In this document: in pieces, positions 41,954 to 51,454 of the stretch | Layout of the letters: each line of letters begins with the position of its first letter | How positions within the stretch are numbered: the first letter of the stretch is position 1 | Assembly (NCBI GenBank): GCA_965262785.1 | Contig: OZ253559.1 | Span: 3,844,001-3,908,000, forward strand | Origin: G965218495 sp965262785 | GTDB taxonomy: Bacteria > Bacteroidota > Rhodothermia > Rhodothermales > Bin80 | Reading direction: 5' to 3' | DNA: 64,000 nt | The notes under the pieces: model-generated | Seen by the model: only the letters and a program-made list of their open reading frames with translations | What the model was told of the DNA's origin: nothing | Databases searched by the model: none | Translations under genes and position numbers: made by a program

Positions 41954-43185
41954 CGCTGGCATAACGCAAAACCCGCAGCTGTCTGGACGCTCTGAGGCGC
42001 TGCACCCTGCCAAGATCGCCGCTTACGCGTGCGATCAGAGGATCCCTGCGGGATATCGTGCCCGGAAAGTCACTCCACGAGCCTGCCTACGCCCGAAAAT
42101 CCGCGTGTGAGCACGCAATTGGGCCCGCATTGGCATGCACCGTCCCATTTGCACCCACACACTCGACCCGAAGCCCAATCCATTGCCAAAAGATATCTAC
42201 TTTGAGGGCCCATCTCGGCAGAAGCTGCCGAAACCCAACTTAAAAATGTGCAATCCCAGCAGCAATCCAAGCCCAGCTTTGAGAAGCCGTTTCCAAGACT
42301 GGCAGCAAACGGCCCAATGCGCATTGAGCATACCGCGAATTCGGCCTCCAACAGCCGACGGGTTCAAGCGTATGTTCCTGGCCATAGCCAAACGTGCGAG
42401 TTAATCAGTACAGTGGCTGCCCTGCCCTGCGCGGTACCATTCGGCTGAACACTGGAAGCCTTGATCGAATGTTGGCTGCAGAAGAAAGAGAATAATGGAA
42501 GGTCGTCGATCCGCAATGCGATGAAACCGACTCCAAGGCAAGGCACACAAGCCGGAATTCTGCTTGCTAGGACGATGGCGGCACGGGACTATCAACCGGC
42601 GCAACTCGATGGCGAGCGCCTTGGTCCCCAAGGACACCCGAGCACTAAGTAGATCCCTTTGACACTCCACCGCTCTCACGTTGGCACCGAGTTACAGTGT
42701 AAAGCGCACGCACATCGAAGGACGGGTGATATCGAAGTAGTTGCGCCTTCCCAAGCATTCCGCTGCGGATTGCATGTTCGGCCATCCGGAAGATGCACTG
42801 GAATCACACACGTGTGATTGCGTTGTCGGGCATGACACTCTGCCGCTTCACTTGCAGCGAGTTGTAGCCGGATTTGCATCAACTGCTTCGTGTGGTGCAT
42901 ATGGTCCGCAAGCCACCTGACAGAAAACCCAGACCCTGGCCTGCCGGCAGTAGGGCCTTTCAAGGCACAGCCTCTCACCATCCCAACCTGGATGGGCCGC
43001 CTGAATTCAGGTGCAGCCACAGAAAGGCGGACTGCCATTGGGTCTGGCACGAGCTACTCGCCTGAGCGGTAAGCAGACTGCTGCTGTAAAACGCAAGAGC
43101 GAATTCTCTAGCAACCCGAGTGGAAAGTGTCCGGCAATTGTGTTTTATTGCTGGATTACATTCTTCCAACAAGGCCCAACGAACG
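41954..43185. other. Long gap right of the insertion element, no supported gene
   Basis: About 1.2 kb from the transposase stop to the choice-of-anchor-B gene. Only short open frames on both strands (e.g. 42070-42351 minus, 42676-43050 minus), none with recognisable features. The right end of the insertion element should lie near the start of this region. The last part presumably carries the promoter of the next gene. Confidence 0.5.
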
Positions 43186-45513
43186 ATGAGATTCCTTTTC
43201 GTTGTATTCGCGCTGTGCATAGCGACCAGCACGGCTACTTCAGCGCAGTATGCTCTGATGTTTGGTGATGCGGTTGCTGTCAGCGGAGACCAAATTCTCG
43301 CCGGCGAAGGTCGCAACCTTCTGCTTCCGGGCAGTGTATTCATCTTCGAGCGCAATAGTGACGGAACGTGGGAGCAGGCCGGTACGCTGAATCCGGAGCC
43401 CAGTGGTGATGATGCCCTGGGATTTGGACGCTCCTTGGCAGCAGCGGATGACTGGCTGGCAGTTGGTGCGCCGCTTCAAGGTGCCGTATATGTCTTTGCA
43501 CGCGATGGCGATGGCCAGTGGGCCCAGCGCACGTATCTGGAGTCGGATGCCCCTGCATTCGGCGAATCAGTGGCGATTAGCGGTGAACACCTCCTTGTAG
43601 TATCAACGGGAAACACCGACACTGCGCCTACGGTGCACGCGTATCGGCAAGCCGAAGGCTCGTGGGAGGCCGCTGGTACATTGGTGCTGGAGGCAGATCT
43701 GCGGCTGGACGGTAGCGCGATAGCACTGGAAGGATCCGTTGCGGTTGTGGGTGTGCCGTCCTCTAGTGGACGTGCAGGCGTAGCACTTGCCTATGAATTC
43801 GACGTTGATAGCGGAGATTGGCAAGCTAGCGGCCAGATGAGTCTTGAGAACGGTGCCACTGGTGACGGCTTTGGCAGCGCAGTCGCATTTGCCGATGGCA
43901 ACGTAGCGATCGGGGCGCCCCGCAAGGGTCCAGGAACAGTGGCGCTCTTTTCTATGGACGAGAATGGCCAGTGGCAGACGCGCGGTCATTTATCACCCGC
44001 CGAGGGCGCCGAGAATGAACTTTTCGGCACAGCACTGGCCTACACGAACGGCAACCTCTGGGTTGGTGCGCCGGGTCAGAACCAGAGAACCGGTACAACA
44101 TACGTCTTCTCGTCCCTTGATGACGAGACTGCACCCGGGCAGCACCAGCCGGACATGCTCCAGTTCAGAAGCAGCTACGGCAGCCGCCTAGCGGCGGCAG
44201 GAGATCTTGTTGTCGCAGCCGCGCGCGGACATGACAATTTTGAGGTCGCAGCATTTCCGCTGGTAATGGCGGACGACACATGGAGTGTCGAAGGCCCGAT
44301 ATTCCACGATGCTGAATTTTCGTCCGTAACAGGCGGGCGCGTAGCATGCGAAGATGGAGAAGCCGCGGCTTTTCCTTGCAGCGAGGTCGATATGGTCTCA
44401 TTTCTTACGCGCCGCGAAATCGGTGCCCGGCGCGGAATACAGGTCAACGACGTCTGGGGCTGGGAAGACCCTGATACTGGCCGCGAGTATGCGCTGGTAG
44501 GACGCACCGACGGGACGTCATTTATTGATCTCAGTGATCCTACGGCGCCGCGATACTTGGGCAGCCTGCCCAAGACCGCCACAGCAAACCAGAGCCTGTG
44601 GCGTGACATCAAGGTGTACAAGAACCACGCATTTGTAGTGGCCGATGGCGCAGGCGCACACCATATGCAGATTTTTGATCTCACCCAGCTGAGAGAGGTG
44701 GGCGACGACGCGCCGGTTGAGTTTTCCGAGACGGCGATCTACAAGGGAGTCTACAGCTCTCACAACCTCATTATCAATGAGGAAACGGGCTATGCCTACG
44801 CCGTCGGCAACGATTCCGGTGGCGAGACGTGTGGGGGTGCCCTGCATATGATCAATATCCAGGACCCCATCAACCCGGAATTTGCCGGTTGCTTTGCCGA
44901 CACGCGCACCGGGCGCCGTGGCACGGGATCGACCCATGACGCACAGTGCGTAACCTACATCGGGCCGGACACCGACTATAGGGGACAAGAAATCTGCCTG
45001 AGTTCCAACGGCACTGCGCTCTCTATAGCCGACGTCACGGACAAAGAGAACCCGGCTGCCATTTCTGTCGTGGAGTACCCCAACGTGGCCTACACACACC
45101 AAGGCTGGCTCACGGAGGATCATAGGTACTTTTATCTGAATGATGAGGGCGACGAAGCTTCTGAGCTGGTTGATGCGACGCGAACGCTGATCTTTGATCT
45201 CACTGACCTCGACGACCCGCTCGTAGCTGGCGAGTATTTGGGGCCGTCCAGCGCCATAGACCACAACCTGTACATTCGCGGCAACACGATGTACCAGACC
45301 AACTACGTTGAGGGCCTGCGCCTGATAGACATCACCGATCCGGAGAACCCGACCGAAATTGGTCACTTCGACACGGTGCCGTATGGTCCTAACGACAACT
45401 CACCAGTGCTGGGGGCCTGGAGCAACTATCCGTACTTCAAGAGCGGTGTCATCGTCGTGACCTCTGGCCGGGAAGGAGTCTTTTTCCTAAAGAGGAAGTC
45501 TATTGACATATAG
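43186..45513 (+). CDS. Choice-of-anchor B family protein with N-terminal FG-GAP repeats, exported
   Basis: Exported protein of 775 residues. The ATG at 43186 starts a signal peptide (MRFLFVVFALCIATSTATSA-QYAL); the longer frame from 43120 has no signal. Residues ~20-390 are FG-GAP-like repeats with the recurring pattern 'F-G-x-S-V-A...V-G-A-P' (GFGRSLAAADDWLAVGAP, FGESVAISGEHLLV, FGTALAYTNGNLWVGAP). The C-terminal part (from ~405) is the choice-of-anchor-B region: NDVWGWEDPDTGREYALVG, FIDLSDPTAPRYLGSLP, WRDIKVYKNHAFVVAD, SHNLIINEETGYAYAVG, TGSTHDAQCVTYIGPD and a closing FKSGVIVVTSGREGVFFL. Members of this family often end in a sorting signal; none is visible here, so export beyond the periplasm is uncertain. 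Function unknown. Confidence 0.88.
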   Translation: MRFLFVVFALCIATSTATSAQYALMFGDAVAVSGDQILAGEGRNLLLPGSVFIFERNSDGTWEQAGTLNPEPSGDDALGFGRSLAAADDWLAVGAPLQGAVYVFARDGDGQWAQRTYLESDAPAFGESVAISGEHLLVVSTGNTDTAPTVHAYRQAEGSWEAAGTLVLEADLRLDGSAIALEGSVAVVGVPSSSGRAGVALAYEFDVDSGDWQASGQMSLENGATGDGFGSAVAFADGNVAIGAPRKGPGTVALFSMDENGQWQTRGHLSPAEGAENELFGTALAYTNGNLWVGAPGQNQRTGTTYVFSSLDDETAPGQHQPDMLQFRSSYGSRLAAAGDLVVAAARGHDNFEVAAFPLVMADDTWSVEGPIFHDAEFSSVTGGRVACEDGEAAAFPCSEVDMVSFLTRREIGARRGIQVNDVWGWEDPDTGREYALVGRTDGTSFIDLSDPTAPRYLGSLPKTATANQSLWRDIKVYKNHAFVVADGAGAHHMQIFDLTQLREVGDDAPVEFSETAIYKGVYSSHNLIINEETGYAYAVGNDSGGETCGGALHMINIQDPINPEFAGCFADTRTGRRGTGSTHDAQCVTYIGPDTDYRGQEICLSSNGTALSIADVTDKENPAAISVVEYPNVAYTHQGWLTEDHRYFYLNDEGDEASELVDATRTLIFDLTDLDDPLVAGEYLGPSSAIDHNLYIRGNTMYQTNYVEGLRLIDITDPENPTEIGHFDTVPYGPNDNSPVLGAWSNYPYFKSGVIVVTSGREGVFFLKRKSIDI

Positions 45514-45637
45514 GAGGCAAGTAAAGTAGCTTCCCCCGATTCCACCTCGCGTCGGGAACTTTCCTGCTACGGCGCGGTGCATTGGGTTTGCCTTATGGAA
45601 GCTGAAACCTCTCCCGGTGTTGCGCTTTAACACGATT

Positions 45638-45682
45638 TTCCACGGTGCCGTCTTGCACGTGGGCCGTGGAAGACTAGTTTTT
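45638..45682 (+). terminator. Possible weak terminator
   Basis: TTCCACGG (45638-45645) pairs with CCGTGGAA (45664-45671) over an 18-nt loop, followed a few bases later by TTTTT. It lies between the choice-of-anchor-B and TPR genes. The large loop and the gap before the T-run make this a weak call. Confidence 0.35.
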
Positions 45683-45719
45683 CCTTCAACCTCTGCCACC
45701 AACCTTCACTCGACGTCAG

Positions 45720-46532
45720 ATGAACGCACTCTGTAGAACAAGCCTGCTCCTGGCCTCACTCATGCTGCTGGCTGTACCAGCTCAGGCGCAAGAGTACAAG
45801 GAGACTTTCAACGTCGCGCGCGAGGCTGCCTTAGCCCAGGACTACGCTAAGGCACGCCCCCTTTTCGCTGAAGCAGCCAGTGGGGCCGATGCTGCCAGCG
45901 ATGTGGACGTAGCGCGCAAGTCCCGATTTGCGGCCGCCCAGATGGACAACAGGCTGGGTAATGCAGCTATAAAGGCTGGGGAAGCTGCAGCCGCGCTAGG
46001 ACACTACGAGAATGGCGTGGCCATCTACCCGGCTTACATCAAAAATCAGTACGGCCAGGGCTTGGCACTCAAAAAGCTTGGCCGTATGGATGAGGCACTG
46101 GAGGCGTGGAAGGGAATCTTGGAAAATACCCAGGACCGAAAGACTTCCCTTGCAGCCGCCAACGCGATTCGTGAACACTTCAATTACCAAGCCTCCTCGG
46201 CTGTGAGCAGACGCAACCCTTCTGCCAGCGACGGCGACCGCGCCCTTGCTGCGCTGGAGCACTCGCGCCAATACGTGGAGCCAGATGCCGACTACTACTA
46301 CTACGTCGCGGTCGCACAGTTGGCTAAGAACAATAACGCTGAGGTGATCGCTGCCGCCGATCAGGCGCTGGCGCTGCACCGCGGCAGCCGCACCGATGCG
46401 GCAAAGATCCACTTTGTCAAGGGCGAGGCGCAGGTGCGCATCGGTGATACAGACGGCGCCAGGGATTCCTTTCAAAACTCACTTTACGGCTCGTACAAGC
46501 CTTCGGCTGAACACTACCTTTCCACGCTTTAA
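45720..46532 (+). CDS. Exported tetratricopeptide repeat protein
   Basis: 270-residue exported protein. The N-terminus (MNALCRTSLLLASLMLLAVPAQA-QEYKE) is a signal peptide. The remainder is helical with TPR spacing: KETFNVAREAALAQDYAKARPLF, ALGHYENGVAIYPAYIKNQYG, GLALKKLGRMDEALEAWKGI, AKIHFVKGEAQVRIGDTDGARDSFQNSL. The AYY/PDADYYYYVAVAQLA section is a further TPR pair. TPR repeats mediate protein-protein contacts; partner and role are unknown. A strong terminator follows 24 bp after the stop. It starts about 206 bp after the previous gene, so it is probably its own transcription unit. Confidence 0.88.
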   Translation: MNALCRTSLLLASLMLLAVPAQAQEYKETFNVAREAALAQDYAKARPLFAEAASGADAASDVDVARKSRFAAAQMDNRLGNAAIKAGEAAAALGHYENGVAIYPAYIKNQYGQGLALKKLGRMDEALEAWKGILENTQDRKTSLAAANAIREHFNYQASSAVSRRNPSASDGDRALAALEHSRQYVEPDADYYYYVAVAQLAKNNNAEVIAAADQALALHRGSRTDAAKIHFVKGEAQVRIGDTDGARDSFQNSLYGSYKPSAEHYLSTL

Positions 46533-46556
46533 GCTCGGCGGAAAGACCGCCCAAGA

Positions 46557-46588
46557 AGCCCGCAATCCACTCGGATGGCGGGCTTTTT
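46557..46588 (+). terminator. Rho-independent terminator after the TPR gene
   Basis: AGCCCGC (46557-46563) pairs with GCGGGCT (46578-46584), with an inner ATCC/GGAT extension, followed by TTTT. It is a strong hairpin. Its T-run ends only 17 bp before the start of the acetyltransferase gene. Confidence 0.85.
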
Positions 46589-46605
46589 GTTTGCCACCAA
46601 AGCCT

Positions 46606-47352
46606 ATGTCGACATCGGTTATCGCTCCCTCTGCCTCTATCGGCGAAGGAACAACGTTAGGGCACTTCTGCATTATTGAGGACGACGTCACAATCGGCCG
46701 TGCGTGTCGCCTGGGCCATCACGTAGTGGTGCGCGCAGGTACACGGATCAGTGACGACGTACTGGTCGGAGACCACTCCGTGCTGGGCAAGGCGCCGATG
46801 CTGGCATCCAGCAGCGCCCCACGACCCGGCGGCCCGCTTGATTCACTCGAAGTTGGTGCGCACTGTCTGATCGGCACGGGAGTCGTACTCTACAGAGGGT
46901 GTTCGCTGGCCGAGCGTGTTATGGTGGCTGACCTCGCAACGGTGCGGGAAGAGGTTTCGGTTGGCGCGCGCACCATTATTGGGCGCGGCGCGGCTGTAGA
47001 GAATTCCTGCACCATTGGTGCGAACTGCAAGCTTGAAACCAATGCCTATATCACCGCATACTCAACGCTGGAGGATCGCGTTTTTGTGGCACCTGGGGCC
47101 CTGACGAGCAACGACAACTTCGTCGGGCGAACCAAGGAGCGCTACAAGTACTTCAAGGGAGTCATCGCACGCCGCGGCGCGCGTATTGGAGTTGGCGCTG
47201 TTATTTTGCCCGGGAAAGAAATCGGTCAAGATGCACTCGTGGCCGGTGGAAGCGTGGTTACACGGGACGTGCCGGAACACCAGGTTTGGGCACGCAACCC
47301 GGCCCGCTACTTTCGCAAAGTTCCGAAGGCACAGCTTCTCGAGAACCAATGA
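46606..47352 (+). CDS. N-acetyltransferase of the left-handed beta-helix type (WbpD/WlbB-like)
   Basis: 248-residue acyltransferase, probably trimeric and cytoplasmic. The sequence is built of hexapeptide repeats (VIAPSASIGEGTTLGHFCII, DDVTIGRACRLGHHVVV, ISDDVLVGDHSVLG, VGARTIIGRGAAVENSCTIG, RRGARIGVGAVILPGKEIGQ), ending in GGSVVTRDVPEHQVWARNPAR, the standard end of this family. In the known pathway the enzyme acetylates the 3-amino group of UDP-2-acetamido-3-amino-glucuronate. The next two genes are an aminotransferase and an NAD-dependent oxidoreductase, the partners of this step, which supports the assignment (inference; other sugar N-acetyltransferases look similar). The ATG at 46606 is 17 bp after a terminator. 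The stop overlaps an ATG of the next gene by ATGA. Confidence 0.8.
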   Translation: MSTSVIAPSASIGEGTTLGHFCIIEDDVTIGRACRLGHHVVVRAGTRISDDVLVGDHSVLGKAPMLASSSAPRPGGPLDSLEVGAHCLIGTGVVLYRGCSLAERVMVADLATVREEVSVGARTIIGRGAAVENSCTIGANCKLETNAYITAYSTLEDRVFVAPGALTSNDNFVGRTKERYKYFKGVIARRGARIGVGAVILPGKEIGQDALVAGGSVVTRDVPEHQVWARNPARYFRKVPKAQLLENQ

Positions 47353-47366
47353 GCAAGGGTCCTGCC

Positions 47367-48518
47367 ATGAAGATTCGAATGGTTGACCTGCAAGGTCAGT
47401 ATCAGCGGCTGAAGAGCGAAATTGACGAGGCCATCGATGAGGTCCTGCATACCTGCCGGTTTATCCGCGGGCCAGTGGTTGACGAGTTTAATCATGCGCT
47501 TGCCAAGTATCTCGGGGTACCTTATGCACATGGCGTCGGCAATGGGACTGACGCCCTGCACATCGCCTATATGGCGCTTGGCATCGGACCAGGCGACGAA
47601 ATAATCACAACAGCCTTCACGTTCATCGCCACAGCGGAGGCAGCAGCCCTGGTCGGTGCTACGGTCGTGTTTGCGGACATTGATCCACGGACCTTCAACT
47701 TGGACCCCGGCAAGGTTGAGGCTCTAATTACACCGCGTACCAAGGCCATCGTGCCAGTACACCTGTACGGACAGCCCGCCGACATGGATCCTATCCTACA
47801 AGTTGCTGACCGCTACGGTATTCCGGTGATTGAAGACAATGCGCAAGCCATCGGAGCAACCTACCGCGGCCGCCGGACCGGCAGCCTGGGCATGGCAGCT
47901 ATACTCTCGTTCTTTCCGTCGAAGAATCTGGGTGCCTTTGGTGACGGTGGCGCAGTTGTCACGCGCGATGCCGCGCTGCACAAAGGCATGAAGATGATCA
48001 CCAATCACGGCGGACAGCACAAATACTATAATGAGGTAGTAGGCGTGAACAGCCGGTTGGATGCCTTGCAGGCTGCAGTCCTGCGTGTCAAGTTGCGCCA
48101 CTTGCGATCATTCAACCAAGCGCGGCGCGCGGCTGCCAAGCACTATGATTCACTGTTTGCCGGCGTTGACGAGATCGTGACCCCCTTTGAAGCACCGTAT
48201 GGCCATCACGTGTACCATCAGTATACGGTCCGCGCGGCCAGCCGCGATGCACTGGCTATGCATCTGAAGGCTTCAGGCATTCCCTATGGGATCTACTACC
48301 CAGTTCCCCTGCACCGTCAGCCGGTGTTTCAGCATGGCGGCGTTCGCAACGGGCCGCTACCCGAAACCGAGCGCGCCGCAGGCGAGGTCATATCCTTGCC
48401 GATGCACACGGAGCTTACCTTGCCTGAGCAGAAATTCATAGTGGACGCGGTCAAGGCTTGCTACGCCCGCCCAAACGTGTCTTCGCCCCAACCAGCCGGT
48501 GCTGCAGCCCATGGCTAG
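47367..48518 (+). CDS. DegT/DnrJ/EryC1/StrS aminotransferase (WbpE-like)
   Basis: PLP-dependent sugar aminotransferase of 384 residues. In the UDP-diacetamido-uronate route it converts the 3-keto sugar to the 3-amino sugar, with glutamate as donor. The PLP lysine lies in ILSFFPSKNLGAFGDGGAVV. Other family blocks are visible: GNGTDALHIAYMALGIGPGDEII, VFADIDPRTFNLDP, IVPVHLYGQPADMD and VIEDNAQAIGATYRGRRTGS. The ATG at 47367 is preferred to 47349 because it begins with the family-typical MVDLQGQYQRLKSEI start and is preceded by AAGGG; the earlier ATG overlaps the previous stop. The gene sits between the acetyltransferase and an oxidoreductase with overlapping ends on the same strand. Substrate is inferred from neighbours. 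Confidence 0.88.
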   Translation: MKIRMVDLQGQYQRLKSEIDEAIDEVLHTCRFIRGPVVDEFNHALAKYLGVPYAHGVGNGTDALHIAYMALGIGPGDEIITTAFTFIATAEAAALVGATVVFADIDPRTFNLDPGKVEALITPRTKAIVPVHLYGQPADMDPILQVADRYGIPVIEDNAQAIGATYRGRRTGSLGMAAILSFFPSKNLGAFGDGGAVVTRDAALHKGMKMITNHGGQHKYYNEVVGVNSRLDALQAAVLRVKLRHLRSFNQARRAAAKHYDSLFAGVDEIVTPFEAPYGHHVYHQYTVRAASRDALAMHLKASGIPYGIYYPVPLHRQPVFQHGGVRNGPLPETERAAGEVISLPMHTELTLPEQKFIVDAVKACYARPNVSSPQPAGAAAHG

Positions 48519-49539
48519 CCAACCCGTCCGCGTAGGTCATGTAGGCGCCGGGCACTGGGGACGCAACGTGCTGCGCAACTTTTTGGCACTCCCCAATGCT
48601 CACGTCGTCACGGTATGTGATCGGTCGCAGAGCGTCCTGGATCGTGTGGCCCGACGAGCCCAACCAGTGCTGAACGTGACGCAGCACTTTGAAGACCTGC
48701 TCCGCGATGATAGTATTGATTGCATCGTTATCGCTACGGAGACACAGCTGCACTACAGCATGGCAGCGGCGGCCCTTTCAGCCGGCAAGCATGTATTCGT
48801 TGAAAAGCCGATGACCCAAACCGTGGCTGAAGCCGAACATCTCGTGCGGCTTGCAGATGATCAGGGCCGGCACCTGATGGTGGGCCACCTGCTTTTGTAT
48901 CACCCGGCTTTCTTGTACGTGGAGAATCTGATCCAAGCGGAAGCGCTGGGCGATATCCACTACCTTTATAGCGTACGCGTGAACCTAGGAGTTATTCGGC
49001 AGCATGAAAACGCATTCGACTCCCTGGGGCCGCATGACGTGTCAGTCGCGCTTGCTTTCCTGAACAAGAAGCCGATAGCAGTGGTGGCCAATGGTCAGGC
49101 CTACCTGCAGCGGCGCATTGAGGATGTCGTCTTCGCCACCGTGTATTTTGAAGATGGCCAGATCGCGCACATGCATACCAGTTGGCTTGACCCTCATAAA
49201 GTTCGCAAAGTGACCGTAGTAGGCAGCAAAAAGATGGCCGTGATTGATGACACCTCTGGCACCGAGAAGGTTCGCGTCTACGACAAAGGCGTAGGCTATG
49301 GGTCACCGCTATACTTGGGATTTGGGGAGTCTATGGCTATCCGCACAGGCGACATCCATATCCCTAAGATCCCTGTGAAAGAGCCACTGCGTGCGGAGTG
49401 TGCTCATTTTCTGGAGTGCGTGCAATCGGGCTCCACGCCTCGAACCGACGCCCGCAATGGCCTTGCAGTAGTCCGCATCCTGCAGGCCGTGCGAGAGTCC
49501 TTGCAACGAAGAGGTCTATGCGTAGAGCTGAGCACCTAA
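48511..49539 (+). CDS. Gfo/Idh/MocA-family oxidoreductase (WbpB/WlbA-like)
   Basis: NAD(P)-dependent sugar dehydrogenase of 343 residues. The Rossmann motif GHVGAGHWGRNVLRNF is at the N-terminus, and the catalytic Lys region GKHVFVEKPM is in the expected place at ~90. The C-terminal substrate half follows the Gfo/Idh/MocA pattern. In the pathway it would oxidise the 3-hydroxyl of UDP-GlcNAcA. The ATG at 48511 overlaps the aminotransferase stop by 8 bases, so the genes are translated together. Family members act on many sugars, so the exact substrate rests on the neighbours (aminotransferase, acetyltransferase, and the UDP-HexNAc dehydrogenase on the minus strand). It is the last gene of this tight cluster; a 231-bp gap follows. 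Confidence 0.85.
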   Translation: MASQPVRVGHVGAGHWGRNVLRNFLALPNAHVVTVCDRSQSVLDRVARRAQPVLNVTQHFEDLLRDDSIDCIVIATETQLHYSMAAAALSAGKHVFVEKPMTQTVAEAEHLVRLADDQGRHLMVGHLLLYHPAFLYVENLIQAEALGDIHYLYSVRVNLGVIRQHENAFDSLGPHDVSVALAFLNKKPIAVVANGQAYLQRRIEDVVFATVYFEDGQIAHMHTSWLDPHKVRKVTVVGSKKMAVIDDTSGTEKVRVYDKGVGYGSPLYLGFGESMAIRTGDIHIPKIPVKEPLRAECAHFLECVQSGSTPRTDARNGLAVVRILQAVRESLQRRGLCVELST

Positions 49540-49770
49540 GGCAGCAAACGCACTCTGCAAGTCCATATCGGCTTCGGTCTGTATAAAAGTGCATAAAGAC
49601 CAGTTTTTTCAGGTGCAGCCACACAGTCACGAAGTACGAGATCTCTTGCTTTGTGCATACCGTGGGCACTGGCCAGTTCTGCACAGCGAGCAGCGACTAC
49701 GATTAGGTATAGGACCGGAGCGCTTACCAGAATATGCTCCCATAGTGCCAGCTGCGCCCCGGAATCCGTG

Positions 49771-50607
49771 ATGGCACCGCGTCGGTTTGCGGCGAAAGAA
49801 AGCGGGAGGCCCAACCGGCTGAAGCCGTACCTCGATAGCCTCGTCGCCTACTACGAGCAGCCGACGTTCATTGACAGCGACCCTATCGCTGTGTGCCACG
49901 GCTTTGATGACCCGCGCGATCAGGAGGTGATTGGCCTCTACGCCGCGCTACTGGCTTGGGGACGTCGTGCAACAATCCTTGACAAGCTGATGGAGCTCTG
50001 TGAGCGAATGCAGCAGCGTCCGTATGCTTTTGTACGAGATTTTGACCGCTCGCGCGACGCGCCACGGCTGGATGGCTTCAAACACCGAACATTCACATCC
50101 GGTGACGCCATCTGGTTCACCGCTAACTTGCGCTGCCTCTTGCAGAAACACAAGAATGTGGAAGCTATCTTTGCTGCCGACCACTCACGCAGTGCCATGG
50201 ACACCGGGCGGGCCATCCAGGGATTTAGTGAGCGCATGATGCGCGCCCACGCGTGCACGCCATCACGCCTGCAAAAGCACCTGGCTCGACCTCTGAGAGG
50301 CAGCGCCGCCAAGCGTCTGTGCATGTTCCTGCGATGGATGGTACGCACGGGACCCGTGGACCTTGGTTTGTGGCAGTCCATTGATATGCACCAACTTGTG
50401 CTGCCACTTGATGTGCACTCCGGCAGGCAGGCACGTGACATGGGCGTACTTAAACGCAGCAGCCACGACTGGAAGGCTGCCCTGGAACTTACAAGAGTCT
50501 GCCGCCGCCTTTGTCCAGAGGACCCTGCGCGGTATGACTATGCATTCTTTGGACTCGGCGTAACCGGAGGGCCGCCGGCGCACATCCTGCCGCCCACGGC
50601 TGCGTAA
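49771..50607 (+). CDS. TIGR02757/DUF2400 family protein
   Basis: 278-residue cytoplasmic protein of a conserved family of unknown function. The ATG at 49771 is chosen because family proteins begin just before the LKPYLDSLVAYYEQP block. Hallmarks are SDPIAVCHGFDDPRDQEVIGL with AALLAWGRRATILDKL, FCMFLRWMVR-type text (here RLCMFLRWMVRTGPVDLGLW) and VLPLDVHSGRQARDMGVLKR, followed by LELTRVCRRLCPEDPARYDYAFFGLGV. The closing region resembles the end of helix-hairpin-helix DNA glycosylases, but no catalytic assignment is justified. It is separated from the sugar genes by 231 bp and followed by a methyltransferase 25 bp later, so it may belong to the same or a neighbouring transcript without sharing the pathway. 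Confidence 0.85.
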   Translation: MAPRRFAAKESGRPNRLKPYLDSLVAYYEQPTFIDSDPIAVCHGFDDPRDQEVIGLYAALLAWGRRATILDKLMELCERMQQRPYAFVRDFDRSRDAPRLDGFKHRTFTSGDAIWFTANLRCLLQKHKNVEAIFAADHSRSAMDTGRAIQGFSERMMRAHACTPSRLQKHLARPLRGSAAKRLCMFLRWMVRTGPVDLGLWQSIDMHQLVLPLDVHSGRQARDMGVLKRSSHDWKAALELTRVCRRLCPEDPARYDYAFFGLGVTGGPPAHILPPTAA

Positions 50608-50632
50608 GGGGAATTGGCACCTGCATCCACTC

Positions 50633-51373
50633 ATGTACGAATCGTACTATAACACTGACTTCGAGGGCGATGAGAGTAGTCACTGGTGGTATCGCGCCAG
50701 GCGGCGCGTTCTTAAGTCCGTAATCCAGGGGATTACTCTTCCCGAGGGTGCCCGCATCCTGGACATCGGGGTAGGCCCTGGCGCCAACCTCTATAGCATT
50801 TACCCGAATGAAGCTGAGCTTTGTGGAGTCGAGCCCAACCCTGAGCTAGTAGCCATTGCCAGAAGGCGCGGTGAAATACCGGTTTACATAGGGACAGCGG
50901 AAACACTCCCTTCACCTGTAAATGTCCAATCATTCGACGCAGTCGCCATGCTTGATGTGCTTGAACACACCGAGGACGATCACCGCGTCCTGGCCATGAC
51001 AGCCGAGCGGCTGGTTGAGGGTGGGGTGCTTATCCTGACCGTGCCCGCGTATAAGCTGCTGTGGACCATGCACGACGTAACCGTGGGCCACTTCCGGCGG
51101 TACCGACTCCGTCCGGTGACCAAGCTGTTACGTATGCACGGATTTGGAATCGAGCGGGCGACCTATTTCAATTCCCTTCTGCTTCTACCCTTGGCTGCTT
51201 TTCGCATCGTGCGACGCCTCATGGGCGCGAACGAGGAAATCAGCGACACCAAGTTCAAAATGCGCGGCCTCAACCAGTTACTGTATGGGACCTTTGCCCT
51301 GGAGCAGCACTTGCTGAGGTGGATGAACTTCCCGGCCGGCGTCTCTATCCTAGTCATTGCGCGTAAACGTTAG
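50633..51373 (+). CDS. Class I SAM-dependent methyltransferase
   Basis: 246-residue cytoplasmic methyltransferase. The SAM-binding motif I reads ILDIGVGPGANLYSIY at about residues 41-56, with the acidic motif II (CGVEPNPELVAIARRRG) and motif FDAVAMLDVLEHTEDDH behind it, as in UbiE/COQ5-like class I enzymes. The N-terminal YYNTDF...ESSHWWYRARRRVLKSV is a common start of glycan-associated methyltransferases in polysaccharide clusters. A hydrophobic stretch near residue 180 (FNSLLLLPLAAFRIV) could be a membrane contact. It lies 25 bp after the TIGR02757 gene and 81 bp before the GT2 gene on the same strand. Substrate is unknown; a sugar or lipid carrier intermediate is possible. Confidence 0.85.
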   Translation: MYESYYNTDFEGDESSHWWYRARRRVLKSVIQGITLPEGARILDIGVGPGANLYSIYPNEAELCGVEPNPELVAIARRRGEIPVYIGTAETLPSPVNVQSFDAVAMLDVLEHTEDDHRVLAMTAERLVEGGVLILTVPAYKLLWTMHDVTVGHFRRYRLRPVTKLLRMHGFGIERATYFNSLLLLPLAAFRIVRRLMGANEEISDTKFKMRGLNQLLYGTFALEQHLLRWMNFPAGVSILVIARKR

Positions 51374-51454
51374 TGCCAGCGTTCGTATGCCTGTACTGAA
51401 TTTGCGCAGGTCAAAGTCCCTCTGCGCGGTCTCACTCAAAGATCAAGGAAGCCC

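Noticed and set aside
43006..43021. 16-nt string repeated at 49608-49623 (TTCAGGTGCAGCCACA)
   Set aside because: One 16-base match between two gaps is about what chance gives in 64 kb; flanks do not match.
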